A program made the position numbers and the translations under genes. From Marinactinospora thermotolerans DSM 45154 (lineage in GTDB: Bacteria > Actinomycetota > Actinomycetes > Streptosporangiales > Streptosporangiaceae), in the NCBI RefSeq assembly GCF_900167435.1, contig NZ_FUWS01000004.1, positions 310,001 through 374,000 on the forward strand: a stretch of DNA of 64,000 bases, given 5' to 3'. The notes under the pieces were generated by a model. That model saw nothing but the letters and a program-made list of their open reading frames with translations. It did not search any database and was not told the DNA's origin. Each line of letters begins with the position of its first letter. Position 1 is the first letter of the stretch. This document shows positions 36,204-45,495 of the stretch, piece by piece.

Positions 36204-37748
36204 TCAGCGCACCGGCACACCGGGGCCGAGCGGGATGCCCAGCGCCCACCAGGCGATGAAGAACAGCGACCAGCCGATGAGCAGGGTGATGGAGAGCGGC
36301 AGGGTGAGGGACATGAGCGTGCCGATGCCGGCGTCCTTGCGGTAGCGCTGGAGCAGGCCGAGCGCCATGACGAAGTAGGGGCTCATCGGGCTGATGACGT
36401 TGGTGGTGGAGTCGGCGATCCGGAAGAGCGCCTGGGTGGTCTCCGGCGGCACCTCCAGCAGCATGAACATGGGCACGAAGATCGGGGCGATGAGCGTCCA
36501 CTGCGCCGATCCGCTCGTGATGAGCAGGTTCATGATGGCGACCACGACGAGGAAGCCGACGAACAGGGCGACCGGGTGGACCCCCGCGGCGTCCAACAGG
36601 TCGGCGCCACGGATCGCGATGATCTCGCCGATCCCGGTCCACTTGAAGTAGGCGAGGAACTGCGAGGCGGCGAAGAAGAGGACGATGACGGGGGCCAGGT
36701 CGCGCACGCCGGCCGCCATCGCCGGGGGGACGTCGCGGGGCGCGCGGATCGTCCCGACCGCCCGGCCGTAGACGACACCGGCCAGCAGGAACAGGATGCC
36801 CAGGACGTAGGCGACGCCGGTGATGACGGGGGAGTCGAGGATGCCGCCCTCGGGGCCGCGCAGCGGGGATCCGGAGGGGGCCAGCGCCAGCGCGATCACG
36901 GCGATGGCCGCGAGCACGACCAGGCCGGCGTTGCGCAGGCCGCGCCGCTCGTCGGCGCTCAGCTCCATCGCGCCGAGCTCGTTCTCGGCGTCCTCCCCGT
37001 CGGCGACCATGCCCGCGGTGCGCCGGGTGAGCACGAACTCGGTGACGACGGTGATCAACGCGGCCAGGAAGACCGCGGAGGCCGCGGAGAAGAAGTAGTT
37101 GGACAGCGGGGTGACCACGTAGCCGGGGTCGATGAACTGGGCCGCGCTGGTGGTGAGGCCGGCGAGGATCGCGTCGGTGGGCGTGATCAACAGCGAGGCG
37201 TCGTAGCCGGCGGAGATCGACGCGAAGGCGACGACCAGGCCGAGGATCGGGCTGCGGCCGACGGCCTTGAAGACGAGCGCCCCCAGGGGGATCAGCACGA
37301 CGTAGGCGGCGTCGGAGGCGACGCTGCCGGTGATGCCGGCCAGCGCGAGGACGAAGGTGAGCCAACGCGCCGGGACCCGGGTGACGCTGCCGCGCAGCAT
37401 GGCGTTGAGCAGGCCGCTGCGCTCGGCGACGGAGACGCCCAGCATGACCGCGATGATCAGCGCGAGGGGCGGGAAGGTGGCGAAGTTGTCGATGGCGTCG
37501 CCGACGATGACCTGCACGCCCTCGGCGGACAGCAGGCTGCGGGCCTCGATGCGCTCACCATCGGCGGGGGAGATCGCGAACGCGCCGAGCGCCTGGAGGA
37601 GCACGCTGAGCGCGATGACGATCCCGGCCATGATCGTGAACAGCCAGAACGGGTGGGGCAGTTTGTTGCCCGCCCGTTCCACCGCTTGGAGGACCCCTAG
37701 AAGGACCCTCATCGACCGCTTGGGACGCATGGTTTCGGACGTGGTCAC
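36204..37748 (-). CDS. AbgT family transporter
   Basis: A 514-residue secondary transporter with about 11-13 helices. Family-specific blocks are GSVASDAAYVVLIPLGAL, GYDASLLITPTDAILAG, APIFVPMFM and DSTTNVISPMSPYF with the following RYRKDAGIGTLMSLTLP. AbgT proteins import p-aminobenzoyl-glutamate; some members export sulfonamides. Start GTG 37748 is chosen because GAGGAGCGACG lies upstream; the frame extends further but without a site. First gene of the operon with the M20 peptidase and divergent from an Lrp-type regulator. Confidence 0.9.
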   Translation of the reverse strand: MTTSETMRPKRSMRVLLGVLQAVERAGNKLPHPFWLFTIMAGIVIALSVLLQALGAFAISPADGERIEARSLLSAEGVQVIVGDAIDNFATFPPLALIIAVMLGVSVAERSGLLNAMLRGSVTRVPARWLTFVLALAGITGSVASDAAYVVLIPLGALVFKAVGRSPILGLVVAFASISAGYDASLLITPTDAILAGLTTSAAQFIDPGYVVTPLSNYFFSAASAVFLAALITVVTEFVLTRRTAGMVADGEDAENELGAMELSADERRGLRNAGLVVLAAIAVIALALAPSGSPLRGPEGGILDSPVITGVAYVLGILFLLAGVVYGRAVGTIRAPRDVPPAMAAGVRDLAPVIVLFFAASQFLAYFKWTGIGEIIAIRGADLLDAAGVHPVALFVGFLVVVAIMNLLITSGSAQWTLIAPIFVPMFMLLEVPPETTQALFRIADSTTNVISPMSPYFVMALGLLQRYRKDAGIGTLMSLTLPLSITLLIGWSLFFIAWWALGIPLGPGVPVR

Positions 37749-37837
37749 CGTCGCTCCTCGCTCGGCTGCCTGCTTCGAGCGGATCGCCTCCCTGCCCGCT
37801 CCCGATTCGTACATCTCAGACGTCGTGGGCGGATATG

Positions 37838-37854
37838 TCAATAGCTAAGATTGA
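37838..37854. promoter_or_regulatory. TCAAT-N7-ATTGA dyad in the abgT/lrp divergent region
   Basis: An AT-rich inverted repeat in a locally AT-rich stretch between abgT and the Lrp-type regulator. Size and composition fit an Lrp/AsnC binding site, suggesting autoregulation and control of the transporter operon. Confidence 0.5.
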
Positions 37855-37906
37855 AATGGGCGAATCATTCACGAAGTTACGGTTGGATGACGGCTACCAT
37901 CAGGGC

Positions 37907-38944
37907 GTGACGGTACAGACGAATCTGGACGATCTCGACCTCGATCTCATCGCCGCCCTCCAACAGGCGCCCCGGGCCCCGGTCAACGTCCTGGCCGAGG
38001 CGCTGGGCAGTTCGCCCAGCACGGTCGGACGGCGGTTGCAGCGCCTGCACGACGACCGGCTGGTGCGCGTCATCGGACAGGTCGACTGGCCCCTGTTCTC
38101 CGGGGCCCACCCCCGTCACGTCTGGATCACCACCGTCCCCGGCCGGCTCCAGGAGGTCGCCCGCGCCCTCGCCGAACGCCCCGAGACCCAGTTCGTGGCG
38201 ATGACCGCCGGCCACGCCGACATCTACTGCGTCGTCCTGCCGGCGGGCCGGGACCATGTGCGCGACCTGCTCACCCACGAGATCCCGTCGGTCCCGGGCG
38301 TCGTCTCCACCCAGTCGGACCTGGTGTTGCGCCCGGTGATCCGGGCCGACGCCTGGCGACTGGACCGGCTGCCCCCCGACCGGCTCGCCGCGCTCGGCTC
38401 CCACCGTGACGACGGGGAGGAGGGGAGCGGGTGGGCGGTGCCGACCCCCCAGGAGATGGCGGCGGTGCGGCTGCTGCACCACAACGCCAGGACCGGCTCC
38501 AGCGAGGTGGCCCGGGAACTCGGGGTGAGCCAGTCCACGGCCTACCGGCTCATCCAGTCGCTGCTGGAACGCCGGATCGTGCGCCCCCGGGTCGAGGTGG
38601 AACCCGCCCTGCTGGGCATGGGCCTGGAGGCGGTCGTGTCGCTGGGGGTGACGCCGGGCGCGATCGCCGACGTCGCCGGGCTGCTGGGCGCCCACCCCTC
38701 GGCCCGCTACGTCTCGGTCGTGGCGGGCGGGGCCTCGATCATCCACCACGGCGTGTTCCGCGACGAGGCCGCGCTCGCCGACTTCCTCTCCGTCGACCTC
38801 GCCCGCGGCTCCGGCGTCACCGACCTGCGGGTGTCGGTGGTGCTCGACGTGTTGCGCCGCTACTGGATACGGCGTGACGGGGTGTTCCTGGGCGACCCCC
38901 GGCTGCCGCTGCCCTATGGGAGCGAGGAGGGCGCCACCGGCTGA
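37907..38944 (+). CDS. Two-module Lrp/AsnC family regulator
   Basis: A 345-residue protein made of two Lrp-like units. Each has an HTH: LAEALGSSPSTVGRRLQRL near residue 28 and VARELGVSQSTAYRLIQSLL near residue 200, each followed by a ligand-binding-like alpha/beta segment. Classical Lrp proteins are about 150 residues, so this is a tandem form known in actinobacteria. Position suggests it senses an amino acid or pABA-glutamate-type ligand and controls abgT-M20. GTG 37907 follows TACCAT at 37895 by 7 nt, suggesting a leaderless mRNA. Confidence 0.88.
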   Translation: MTVQTNLDDLDLDLIAALQQAPRAPVNVLAEALGSSPSTVGRRLQRLHDDRLVRVIGQVDWPLFSGAHPRHVWITTVPGRLQEVARALAERPETQFVAMTAGHADIYCVVLPAGRDHVRDLLTHEIPSVPGVVSTQSDLVLRPVIRADAWRLDRLPPDRLAALGSHRDDGEEGSGWAVPTPQEMAAVRLLHHNARTGSSEVARELGVSQSTAYRLIQSLLERRIVRPRVEVEPALLGMGLEAVVSLGVTPGAIADVAGLLGAHPSARYVSVVAGGASIIHHGVFRDEAALADFLSVDLARGSGVTDLRVSVVLDVLRRYWIRRDGVFLGDPRLPLPYGSEEGATG

Positions 38945-39180
38945 CGCCGGCCCGCGGAGCACCCCGGGGCCGCGAGACGGGGACCGGCGCGTCACCGCGG
39001 GGGAGGGACCGGAAGGAATCGGAAGAGCCGGGCGAACCCCATCCGGCCGGACGGCGGTCTCCCGGTGAATCCTCGGTGACATCGGCCGCGCGCGAGCGGT
39101 CGCGACGGCGCGGGGCACCAGCATGGGGATCCCGAGCGGCCTGGCCCCTCCGCCGCCCCGACCCGCCTGGACTGGTTCCC

Positions 39181-41247
39181 GTGACGACCCCCACCGCCTC
39201 CGTGTCGGCCGTCCCCGCCACCGCGGCCACCGGTGTTCACCGCTTCCGCCCCGAGGTGCAGGGACTACGCGCCCTCGCCGTCCTGCTCGTGGTCGTGTAC
39301 CACCTCGACGCCGACCTGATGCCGGGCGGTTACGTCGGCGTGGACGTGTTCTTCGTGATATCCGGCTTCCTCATCACCACGTTGCTGGTACGCGAGGCCG
39401 AGCGTGAGGGCCGGATCTCCCTGGCCGGCTTCTACGCGCGGCGCATCCGCCGGATCCTGCCTGCGGCCACGCTGGTGCTGGTCGTGACCGGGGTGGCCGC
39501 GGTCCTCCTGTTGCCCGCCACCCGGCTGGAGGACACCGCCCGCCAGCTCATCGCGAGCGCGCTGTACGTCGAGAACCTGTACCTGGCCGGGCAGGCCGTG
39601 GACTACCTGGCGGCCGAGACCGTCCCCTCACCCGTCCAGCACTTCTGGTCGCTGGCCGTGGAGGAGCAGTTCTACCTGGTGTGGCCGCTGCTGTTCCTCG
39701 CCTGGGCGGGGTGGGGCCGGCGGACACGTCGCGCCGGCCGCCTGCTCGTGGCCGCGGTGGCCGTGATCGTGGTGGCGTCGTTCGGTTGCTCCCTGTGGCT
39801 GACGGCCACCGACACGGCACGGGCCTACTTCCTGCCGCACACGCGGATGTGGGAGCTGGCCGCGGGCGGGCTGCTGGCGCTGCTCCTGCTGCGCGCGGAG
39901 GTGCCCGAGCGGGCGCGCGGCGCGCTCGGCGTGCTGGGGCTCGCCGCGATCCTGGCCGCGGCGCTGGGGTACGACGACGCGACCTCCTTCCCGGGCCACG
40001 CGGCGGCGCTGCCCGTGCTGGGCGCCTGTGCGATCATCGCCGCCGGGCACGACGGTTCGCGCCGTTCCGTCGGGGCGCTGTTGGCGAGCGCGCCGGCCCG
40101 TCTCGTCGGCGACCTCTCCTACGCGCTGTACCTGTGGCACTGGCCGATCATCGTGATCGCGGTCGGCTGGAGCGGACGCTCGCTCACCCCCGTGTCGGCC
40201 GCCGCGGTGCTGGCGCTGTCGTTCGCCCTGGCGTGGGCGACCAAGGTCGCGGTGGAGGATCCGATACGCACCGGGGGCGCGCTGCGCCGGCTGCGTCCGG
40301 GCCTGGCGTTCGCCGTGGCGGGTGCCCTGACGGTGGGCGTGATCGGCGGCGGGCAGCTCGCCCACGCCCAGCGGTTGCGCGCGGTGGAGTTCGACCCGTC
40401 CGTGCACACGGGGCCCCGCGCGCTGGAGGCGGGGGACACTCCGCAGCGGGTCACCGAGCCGATCTTCCCCGCGCCATTGGCGGCGACGGACGACCTGCCC
40501 GACCTCTACGCCGACGACTGCCAGACCTCGGCCATCGAGAGCGTGCCACGCCACTGCGTCTACGGCCCGGAGGGGGCGGCGACCGAGGTGGCCCTGGTCG
40601 GCGACTCCCACGCCGCGCACTGGCTGCCGACCGTGCAGGAGCTGGCCGGAGAGCGCGGCTGGCGGGTTCACGTGTTCACGAAGGCGTCGTGCGTGTTCAC
40701 CGCGACGCTCATCGAGGATCCTCAGGGGCGCCCCTACCACCAGTGCCGGGAGTGGGGCGAGGCGGTGGTGTCCGAGCTGTCCGGGCGGATCCGGCCGGAC
40801 ATGGTGTTCACCTCCTCCAACACCATCGCCGAGGCGCACGGCGCGGGTTCGCGGGGGGAGGGGCGGGATCTGATCGCCGAGGGGATGGCCCGGTTGTGGA
40901 CCGAGCTGGAGGCGGGCGGGGCCGAGGTCGTCGCGATCCGGGACACCCCGCAGTCACGCCCCGGGATCGCCGAATGCGTCGAGCGGGGCGCCGGCGTGCT
41001 CACCGCGTGCACCCGGACCCGGGAGGACGCGCTGGACCCCGACCCCCAGTTCGCCGCGGCCGAGCTGGTGGGCGGCCGGGCCCGGGTGGTGGACCTGAGC
41101 GATCTCTTCTGCACGTCGGAGCAGTGTCCTCCGGTGGTGGGCAACGTGCTGGTCTACCGCGACGGTCACCACATCACCGCGACCTACGCGCGGCTGCTCG
41201 CGCCCTACTTCGCCGAGCTGCTGGACGAGGACCGGATCCGGGGGTGA
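39181..41247 (+). CDS. OafA/YrhL-type acyltransferase with SGNH domain
   Basis: A 688-residue membrane acyltransferase. Residues about 20-370 form the acyltransferase-3 domain with some ten helices, including the catalytic-His segment VYHLDADL, GGYVGVDVFFVISGFLIT and RRIRRILPAA. The C-terminal extracytoplasmic SGNH domain carries VALVGDSHAAHW near residue 478 and RDGHHIT near residue 660 (block I and the Asp/His pair). Such enzymes transfer acetyl or other acyl groups to cell-surface polysaccharides or secondary metabolites. GTG 39181 starts VTTPTASVSA. A strong terminator follows. Confidence 0.9.
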   Translation: MTTPTASVSAVPATAATGVHRFRPEVQGLRALAVLLVVVYHLDADLMPGGYVGVDVFFVISGFLITTLLVREAEREGRISLAGFYARRIRRILPAATLVLVVTGVAAVLLLPATRLEDTARQLIASALYVENLYLAGQAVDYLAAETVPSPVQHFWSLAVEEQFYLVWPLLFLAWAGWGRRTRRAGRLLVAAVAVIVVASFGCSLWLTATDTARAYFLPHTRMWELAAGGLLALLLLRAEVPERARGALGVLGLAAILAAALGYDDATSFPGHAAALPVLGACAIIAAGHDGSRRSVGALLASAPARLVGDLSYALYLWHWPIIVIAVGWSGRSLTPVSAAAVLALSFALAWATKVAVEDPIRTGGALRRLRPGLAFAVAGALTVGVIGGGQLAHAQRLRAVEFDPSVHTGPRALEAGDTPQRVTEPIFPAPLAATDDLPDLYADDCQTSAIESVPRHCVYGPEGAATEVALVGDSHAAHWLPTVQELAGERGWRVHVFTKASCVFTATLIEDPQGRPYHQCREWGEAVVSELSGRIRPDMVFTSSNTIAEAHGAGSRGEGRDLIAEGMARLWTELEAGGAEVVAIRDTPQSRPGIAECVERGAGVLTACTRTREDALDPDPQFAAAELVGGRARVVDLSDLFCTSEQCPPVVGNVLVYRDGHHITATYARLLAPYFAELLDEDRIRG

Positions 41248-41260
41248 CGACGGGGACACC

Positions 41261-41293
41261 GCGGCCCGGAAGAACGACGTCCGGGCCGCTTTT
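41261..41293 (+). terminator. Intrinsic terminator after the acyltransferase gene
   Basis: A perfect 10-bp GCGGCCCGGA stem, 9-base loop, then TTTT. It starts 13 bp after the stop codon. The clearest rho-independent terminator in the window. Confidence 0.88.
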
Positions 41294-41621
41294 GCATAAC
41301 CGGAGTAAACAGGTTCAAGCGCGGACTGCTTCCATTTCGGCCGCCTGAAAACGGGGGATATCTGGTTGCCCAATTCCCCTTTCCGGCATTCCCGGTTCCG
41401 TTTCCCCTTGATACCGACAGCGAGGGGCGATCCATCTCATCTTTCCCCACCCTTCATGTCATGAAGCCCTCGGAACAGGGGTGACGCCACTACGATCCCG
41501 CGATATGACACCCCCTCTCCCTCCAGCGCACCTCTCTTCACTCCGCGAACCGATAGAAATCACACCGGATCGCCTGTCTATTGCTTGTAGATAGATGAAT
41601 CACTCAAGGAGGATTCGGGTA
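41294..41621. promoter_or_regulatory. AT-richer control region upstream of the PKS
   Basis: 328 bp with lower GC than the surroundings and no gene. A TCTAT-N9-ATAGA dyad lies at 41576-41594 (around TTGCTTGTAG). AAGGAGG at 41607-41613 precedes the leader frame. This is the likely promoter and operator region of the polyketide synthase. Confidence 0.45.
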
Positions 41622-41663
41622 ATGACCGTTTGGTCCGTGTTGTCCGTTCCCTTGACCTCGTAA
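41622..41663 (+). CDS. Possible 13-residue leader peptide before the PKS
   Basis: ATG at 41622, nine bases after AAGGAGG, encodes MTVWSVLSVPLTS then TAA. It ends 22 bp before the PKS start. The good ribosome binding site belongs to this frame rather than to the PKS gene, so it may be a translated leader that couples or attenuates PKS expression. Could also be chance. Confidence 0.35.
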   Translation: MTVWSVLSVPLTS

Positions 41664-41685
41664 CGGCCGGATGAGGAGCAATCCC

Positions 41686-44685
41686 ATGCACGCGTCCCCC
41701 CAAGACGGCCGGACAGAGAGTGAGCACCTTCCTATGACGTTTCCCCCCGCAGCCTCGGTGGTCCCCGACAGGACCGTCGCGATCGTCGGCATCGGAACCC
41801 GTTTCCCCGGCGGCCTCCACGGTCCCGACACGTTCTGGCAGGCCCTGCTGGAACGCCGCGATGCCACCGTCGAGATCCCCGAACAGCGCTGGAAGACCAT
41901 GGTCGACCAGATCGCGGAGGAACAGCGGCCACAACAGCCCTACCGGGCCGGCGTGGTCGAGGACATCGACGCATTCGACCACGAGTTCTTCGGGATCACC
42001 GCCACCGAGGCGGCCGAGATGGACCCCCAGCAGCGCATGCTGCTGGAGACGGTCGTGGAGGCTCTCACCGACGCCGGCATCGCCCCGGGTTCCCTGGGCG
42101 GCACCGCCACCGGCGTCTACGTCGGCGCGGTCTGCTTCGACCAGGCGACCCTCGCGTTCACCCCCGGCCGGCGCACCACGATGAGCAACCTGTCGGGCAC
42201 GGCTCTGTCCATCCTCGCCAACCGGGTCTCCTACTTCCTCGACCTGCGCGGCCCGTCGCTGACCATCGACACCGCCTGTTCCTCCTCCCTGACCGCGCTG
42301 CACTACGCCCGTCAGGCCCTGGAGAACGGCGAGATCGACACCGCGATCGTGGGCGGCGTCAACATCCTGCTCAACGGCGCCATGATGGCCGCCTTCCACG
42401 AGGGCGGCGTGCTGGGGGCGACCGGAGCCACCCGCCCCTTCGACGCCGACGGAGACGGCTATGTCCGCGGCGAGGGAGCGGGGGTCGTCGTCCTCAGGCG
42501 CCACGCCGACGCGCAGGCCGCGGGCGACCGGATCTACGCCCTGGTGCGCTCGACCGCGGTCAACTCCGACGGTCGCACCCATGGGATGTTCGCTCCCAGC
42601 TCCCAGGCCCAGGCCGACATGCTGCGCACCGCGTGCGCGCGGGCCGGGGTCGACCCTCGCGACGTCGACTACATCCAGGCCCACGGCACCGGCACCGCCG
42701 CGGGCGACCGGATCGAGGCCAAGGCCCTGTCGGAGGTGCTCGGAGCCGGACGTGACTCCGATGACCCCGTCCTGGTCGGCTCGGTCAAGGCCAACATCGG
42801 GCATCTGGAGGGGGGCGCCGGGGTGGCCGGTGTCATCACCGCCGCGCTCGCCCTCCACCACGGGATCATCCCGGGCACCATCCACCACGACCGGATGCGC
42901 CCGAACCTCGTCAGGTTCCCCATCCGCGTCCCCACCACCGCCGAGCCCTGGCCCGAGCGGGCCCGTGGCCGGGCCCGCCTCGCCGGGGTGAGCGGATTCG
43001 GTTTCGGCGGGACGAACGCCCACGCCCTCCTCCAAGGGGTCGAGGAGGTCCCCGCCGAACCGCTCCCGACCTTCATCCCGCTGTCCGCGCACTCCGAGAC
43101 CTCACTGCGGGCCACCGCCGCCCGCTGGGCGCCGGTCGTCGCCTCCGCTGAGGACCTGACGGCGGTCGCCTCCACCGCCGTGCACCGCCGCGACCACAAC
43201 GGCCCCCTGTACGGAACCCGTACCCGACAGCACGCCGCGGTCCTGGCCGCCACCCGTGAGGAGGCCGCCGCCGCCCTGGAGGCGCTGGGCGAGGGCCGGC
43301 CCCATCCGGCCCTGTTCGGTCCGGGCAGCGCGCCGGCCCGTCCGCCGCGCCGTGTGTGGGTCTTCTCCGGCCATGGTTCCCAGTGGGCGGGCATGGGCCG
43401 GGACCTCTACGCCCGGATTCCGGCGTTCGCCGCGGCCGTCGACGAGGTCCGCGCCGTCCTGGGCGCCGGAATGGACCGGGCGCCGTGGGCGCCGGGTGAT
43501 CCGGTCGACGACTTCGTCTCCGCCCAGCACGCGATCTTCACAGTACAGGTCGCCCTTGCCCGGACCTGGGAGTCATGGGGCATCACCCCCGAGGCGGTGA
43601 TCGGGCACAGCCTGGGCGAGGCGGCCGCCGCGCACATCGCCGGGGCGCTCTCTCTGGAGGACGCCGCCCTGCTGGTGCGGGTCCGCTCGGAGTTGCTGAA
43701 CGAGACCGAGGGAACGGGCGGGCTGCTGGCCACCGACCTGGACGCCGAGCACGCTCGTCTCATACTCGACGGCCGGGAGGGGAGGTTGGCCGTGGCCGTC
43801 GTCAACGGTCCCTCGTCCACGGTCATCTCGGGGGAGAACGAGGCCCTGGACAGGTTGCAGGCCGAGCTGGACGCGGCGGGGGCCTGGACCCGTCGGGTCG
43901 ACAGCGGTGTTCCCGGCCACAGCCCGATCCTGGACCCGCTGGTGCCGCGTATGCGCACGGCTCTGGCCGGTCTGGAACCGCGGGAGGGCCGGATCCCCTT
44001 CTACTCGACCCTGTCCGCCACGCTGGCGGCGGGAACGGATCTGGACGGCGACTACTGGGCTCGCCAGATGCGTTCCACCGTGCAGCTGTACGACACTCTC
44101 ACGGCCGTCGCCGGTGAGAAGCACAGCGTGTTCGTCGAGATCGCGCCCCGTTCCGTGCTGGCGCACGCCATCTCGGCCACGCTGGAGGCACGCGGCGTTC
44201 CCCTCGACGTCGTTCCCGCAGGCCTTCCGGAGCGGGACGAGACCGGGGAACTGCTCGCCGCGGTGGCACGTCTCTCGACTCACGGTCACATCGCCTCGGG
44301 GCTGGTGCCCTCCGGTCTGACGCCGGTCGCCCTTCCTGCCGCTGCCTGGGACCGTGGGCCGGGCTCCGAGCCCCATGCGGCCCCCACGGAGCTGGGCAGC
44401 CTGCTGGCGGCGGCGAACGGTCCGCAGGAGCGGCGGGCCGCCATCGTGGAGGTCCTGCGGGTCATGGTCGGCGAGATCACCCGGACCGATCCGGCGGACC
44501 TCCCGCTGGACGAGGAGCTGGGCTTCCTCGGAGTCACCTCGGTCGCGCTGATCGAGATCCGCAACCGGCTCCAGCAGGCCCACCCCTCCCTCATCGGGCT
44601 GCCCGTGGCGATCATCCACGCCGAGCCGACCATCGACCGTATCTCCGAGGAGATCGAACGGCACCTGGCCGCGCAGGCCCTGTGA
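41686..44685 (+). CDS. Single-module type I polyketide synthase, KS-AT-ACP
   Basis: A 999-residue PKS. KS: C198 in TACSSS, H333 in AHGTGT, H373 in NIGHLEGG, the canonical triad spacing. AT: VFSGHGSQWAGMG near 560, catalytic S642 in GHSLGE, and VPGHSP (H745) at the position that is HAFH or YASH in malonyl or methylmalonyl enzymes. ACP: FLGVTSVALIEI, with S952 as the phosphopantetheine site and Thr in place of the usual Asp before it. No KR, DH, ER, MT or TE domain is present. It could act iteratively to give a pyrone or short unreduced chain, or as one loading/extension unit. ATG 41686 has GAGGAG upstream. It converges on a methyltransferase, a flavin monooxygenase and a regulator gene. Confidence 0.9.
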   Translation: MHASPQDGRTESEHLPMTFPPAASVVPDRTVAIVGIGTRFPGGLHGPDTFWQALLERRDATVEIPEQRWKTMVDQIAEEQRPQQPYRAGVVEDIDAFDHEFFGITATEAAEMDPQQRMLLETVVEALTDAGIAPGSLGGTATGVYVGAVCFDQATLAFTPGRRTTMSNLSGTALSILANRVSYFLDLRGPSLTIDTACSSSLTALHYARQALENGEIDTAIVGGVNILLNGAMMAAFHEGGVLGATGATRPFDADGDGYVRGEGAGVVVLRRHADAQAAGDRIYALVRSTAVNSDGRTHGMFAPSSQAQADMLRTACARAGVDPRDVDYIQAHGTGTAAGDRIEAKALSEVLGAGRDSDDPVLVGSVKANIGHLEGGAGVAGVITAALALHHGIIPGTIHHDRMRPNLVRFPIRVPTTAEPWPERARGRARLAGVSGFGFGGTNAHALLQGVEEVPAEPLPTFIPLSAHSETSLRATAARWAPVVASAEDLTAVASTAVHRRDHNGPLYGTRTRQHAAVLAATREEAAAALEALGEGRPHPALFGPGSAPARPPRRVWVFSGHGSQWAGMGRDLYARIPAFAAAVDEVRAVLGAGMDRAPWAPGDPVDDFVSAQHAIFTVQVALARTWESWGITPEAVIGHSLGEAAAAHIAGALSLEDAALLVRVRSELLNETEGTGGLLATDLDAEHARLILDGREGRLAVAVVNGPSSTVISGENEALDRLQAELDAAGAWTRRVDSGVPGHSPILDPLVPRMRTALAGLEPREGRIPFYSTLSATLAAGTDLDGDYWARQMRSTVQLYDTLTAVAGEKHSVFVEIAPRSVLAHAISATLEARGVPLDVVPAGLPERDETGELLAAVARLSTHGHIASGLVPSGLTPVALPAAAWDRGPGSEPHAAPTELGSLLAAANGPQERRAAIVEVLRVMVGEITRTDPADLPLDEELGFLGVTSVALIEIRNRLQQAHPSLIGLPVAIIHAEPTIDRISEEIERHLAAQAL

Positions 44686-44707
44686 GACAGGGAAGGTCAG
44701 CCCCATA

Positions 44708-44753
44708 ACACCGCGCCCCCTCTCCCGGGTCCTCGGGAGAGGGGGCGCGGTGT
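44708..44753. terminator. Bidirectional terminator with a perfect 20-bp stem
   Basis: Arms 44708-44727 and 44734-44753 are perfectly complementary around a 6-base loop. It lies between the convergent PKS and methyltransferase genes, 22 bp from one stop and 14 bp from the other, and should end both transcripts. Confidence 0.85.
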
Positions 44754-44767
44754 GTGCGGGGCTTGGA

Positions 44768-45469
44768 CTAGCGGGCGCTGGCCTGCCAGAGCCCGACGGA
44801 TCCGTGTACGGTCACGGAGACGTCGTCGAAACGCTTCTCCAGCTCAGACCGCAGATCGGCCAGGGAGTCACCCAGGTTGCAGAAGACCTGCTTGTCGTTG
44901 ACCTTGCGCAGACTGAGCCGTCCGAACCAGTTCATGGGCACATCACGCGCCAAAACGGTGCAGCCGAAGAACCTCCCACCGGGTGTGAGGACCCGGGCGA
45001 CGTTGTCGAAGACCACGGCCTTGGCGGTGATGCTGTCACCGGGGAGGCAGTGCAACATCATCCCCGCGGCCACCGAGTCGACGCTGTCCTCCGCCAAGGG
45101 GAAGGGCTGGAAGACGTCCCCTTGGAGCTTGACCGGCTGGAACCGGGCCAGACGCCGCGCGCTCACCTCCAAGGGACCCTCGTGCAGGTCGAGCAGGTGC
45201 AGCCGCGGCGTCTCGCTGGGCATGCCGACGCGGTTGAGCAGGTAACCGGTCCCGGGAGCGAGTTCCAGGTGGTTACCGCTGACATTGGCCCGGTACAGCT
45301 CCGCGATGACCGGCCAGCGCACCCCCCACATGGCCCAGTAGGTACCGTGCACGACCAGCAGGTCGTAGAGAGCGGCCATGTTGCGCTCGCTCCACAGGCG
45401 CGGCCGGGGGGTGGCGACCGGTGCGGAGGAGTTGTCCGGGACACCGGGGGGATGGTGAGGGGAGGTCAT
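44768..45469 (-). CDS. SAM-dependent methyltransferase of the PKS locus
   Basis: A 233-residue class I methyltransferase. Motif I is LELAPGTGYLLNRVG near residue 69, then HLLDLHEGPLEVSARRL (motif II acid), GDVFQPFPLAEDSVDSVAAGMMLHCLPG and LTPGGRFFGCTVLARDV. It is the last gene of an operon with the flavin monooxygenase and pseudo-GTPase genes. Together with a non-reducing KS-AT-ACP PKS it is a candidate O- or C-methyltransferase for a pyrone-type product, as proposed for pyrones of Nocardiopsis (recalled). The target is not shown by sequence. ATG 45469. Confidence 0.82.
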   Translation of the reverse strand: MTSPHHPPGVPDNSSAPVATPRPRLWSERNMAALYDLLVVHGTYWAMWGVRWPVIAELYRANVSGNHLELAPGTGYLLNRVGMPSETPRLHLLDLHEGPLEVSARRLARFQPVKLQGDVFQPFPLAEDSVDSVAAGMMLHCLPGDSITAKAVVFDNVARVLTPGGRFFGCTVLARDVPMNWFGRLSLRKVNDKQVFCNLGDSLADLRSELEKRFDDVSVTVHGSVGLWQASAR

Positions 45470-45495
45470 CGAGGGGGATACCTTTCTTGATGGGT

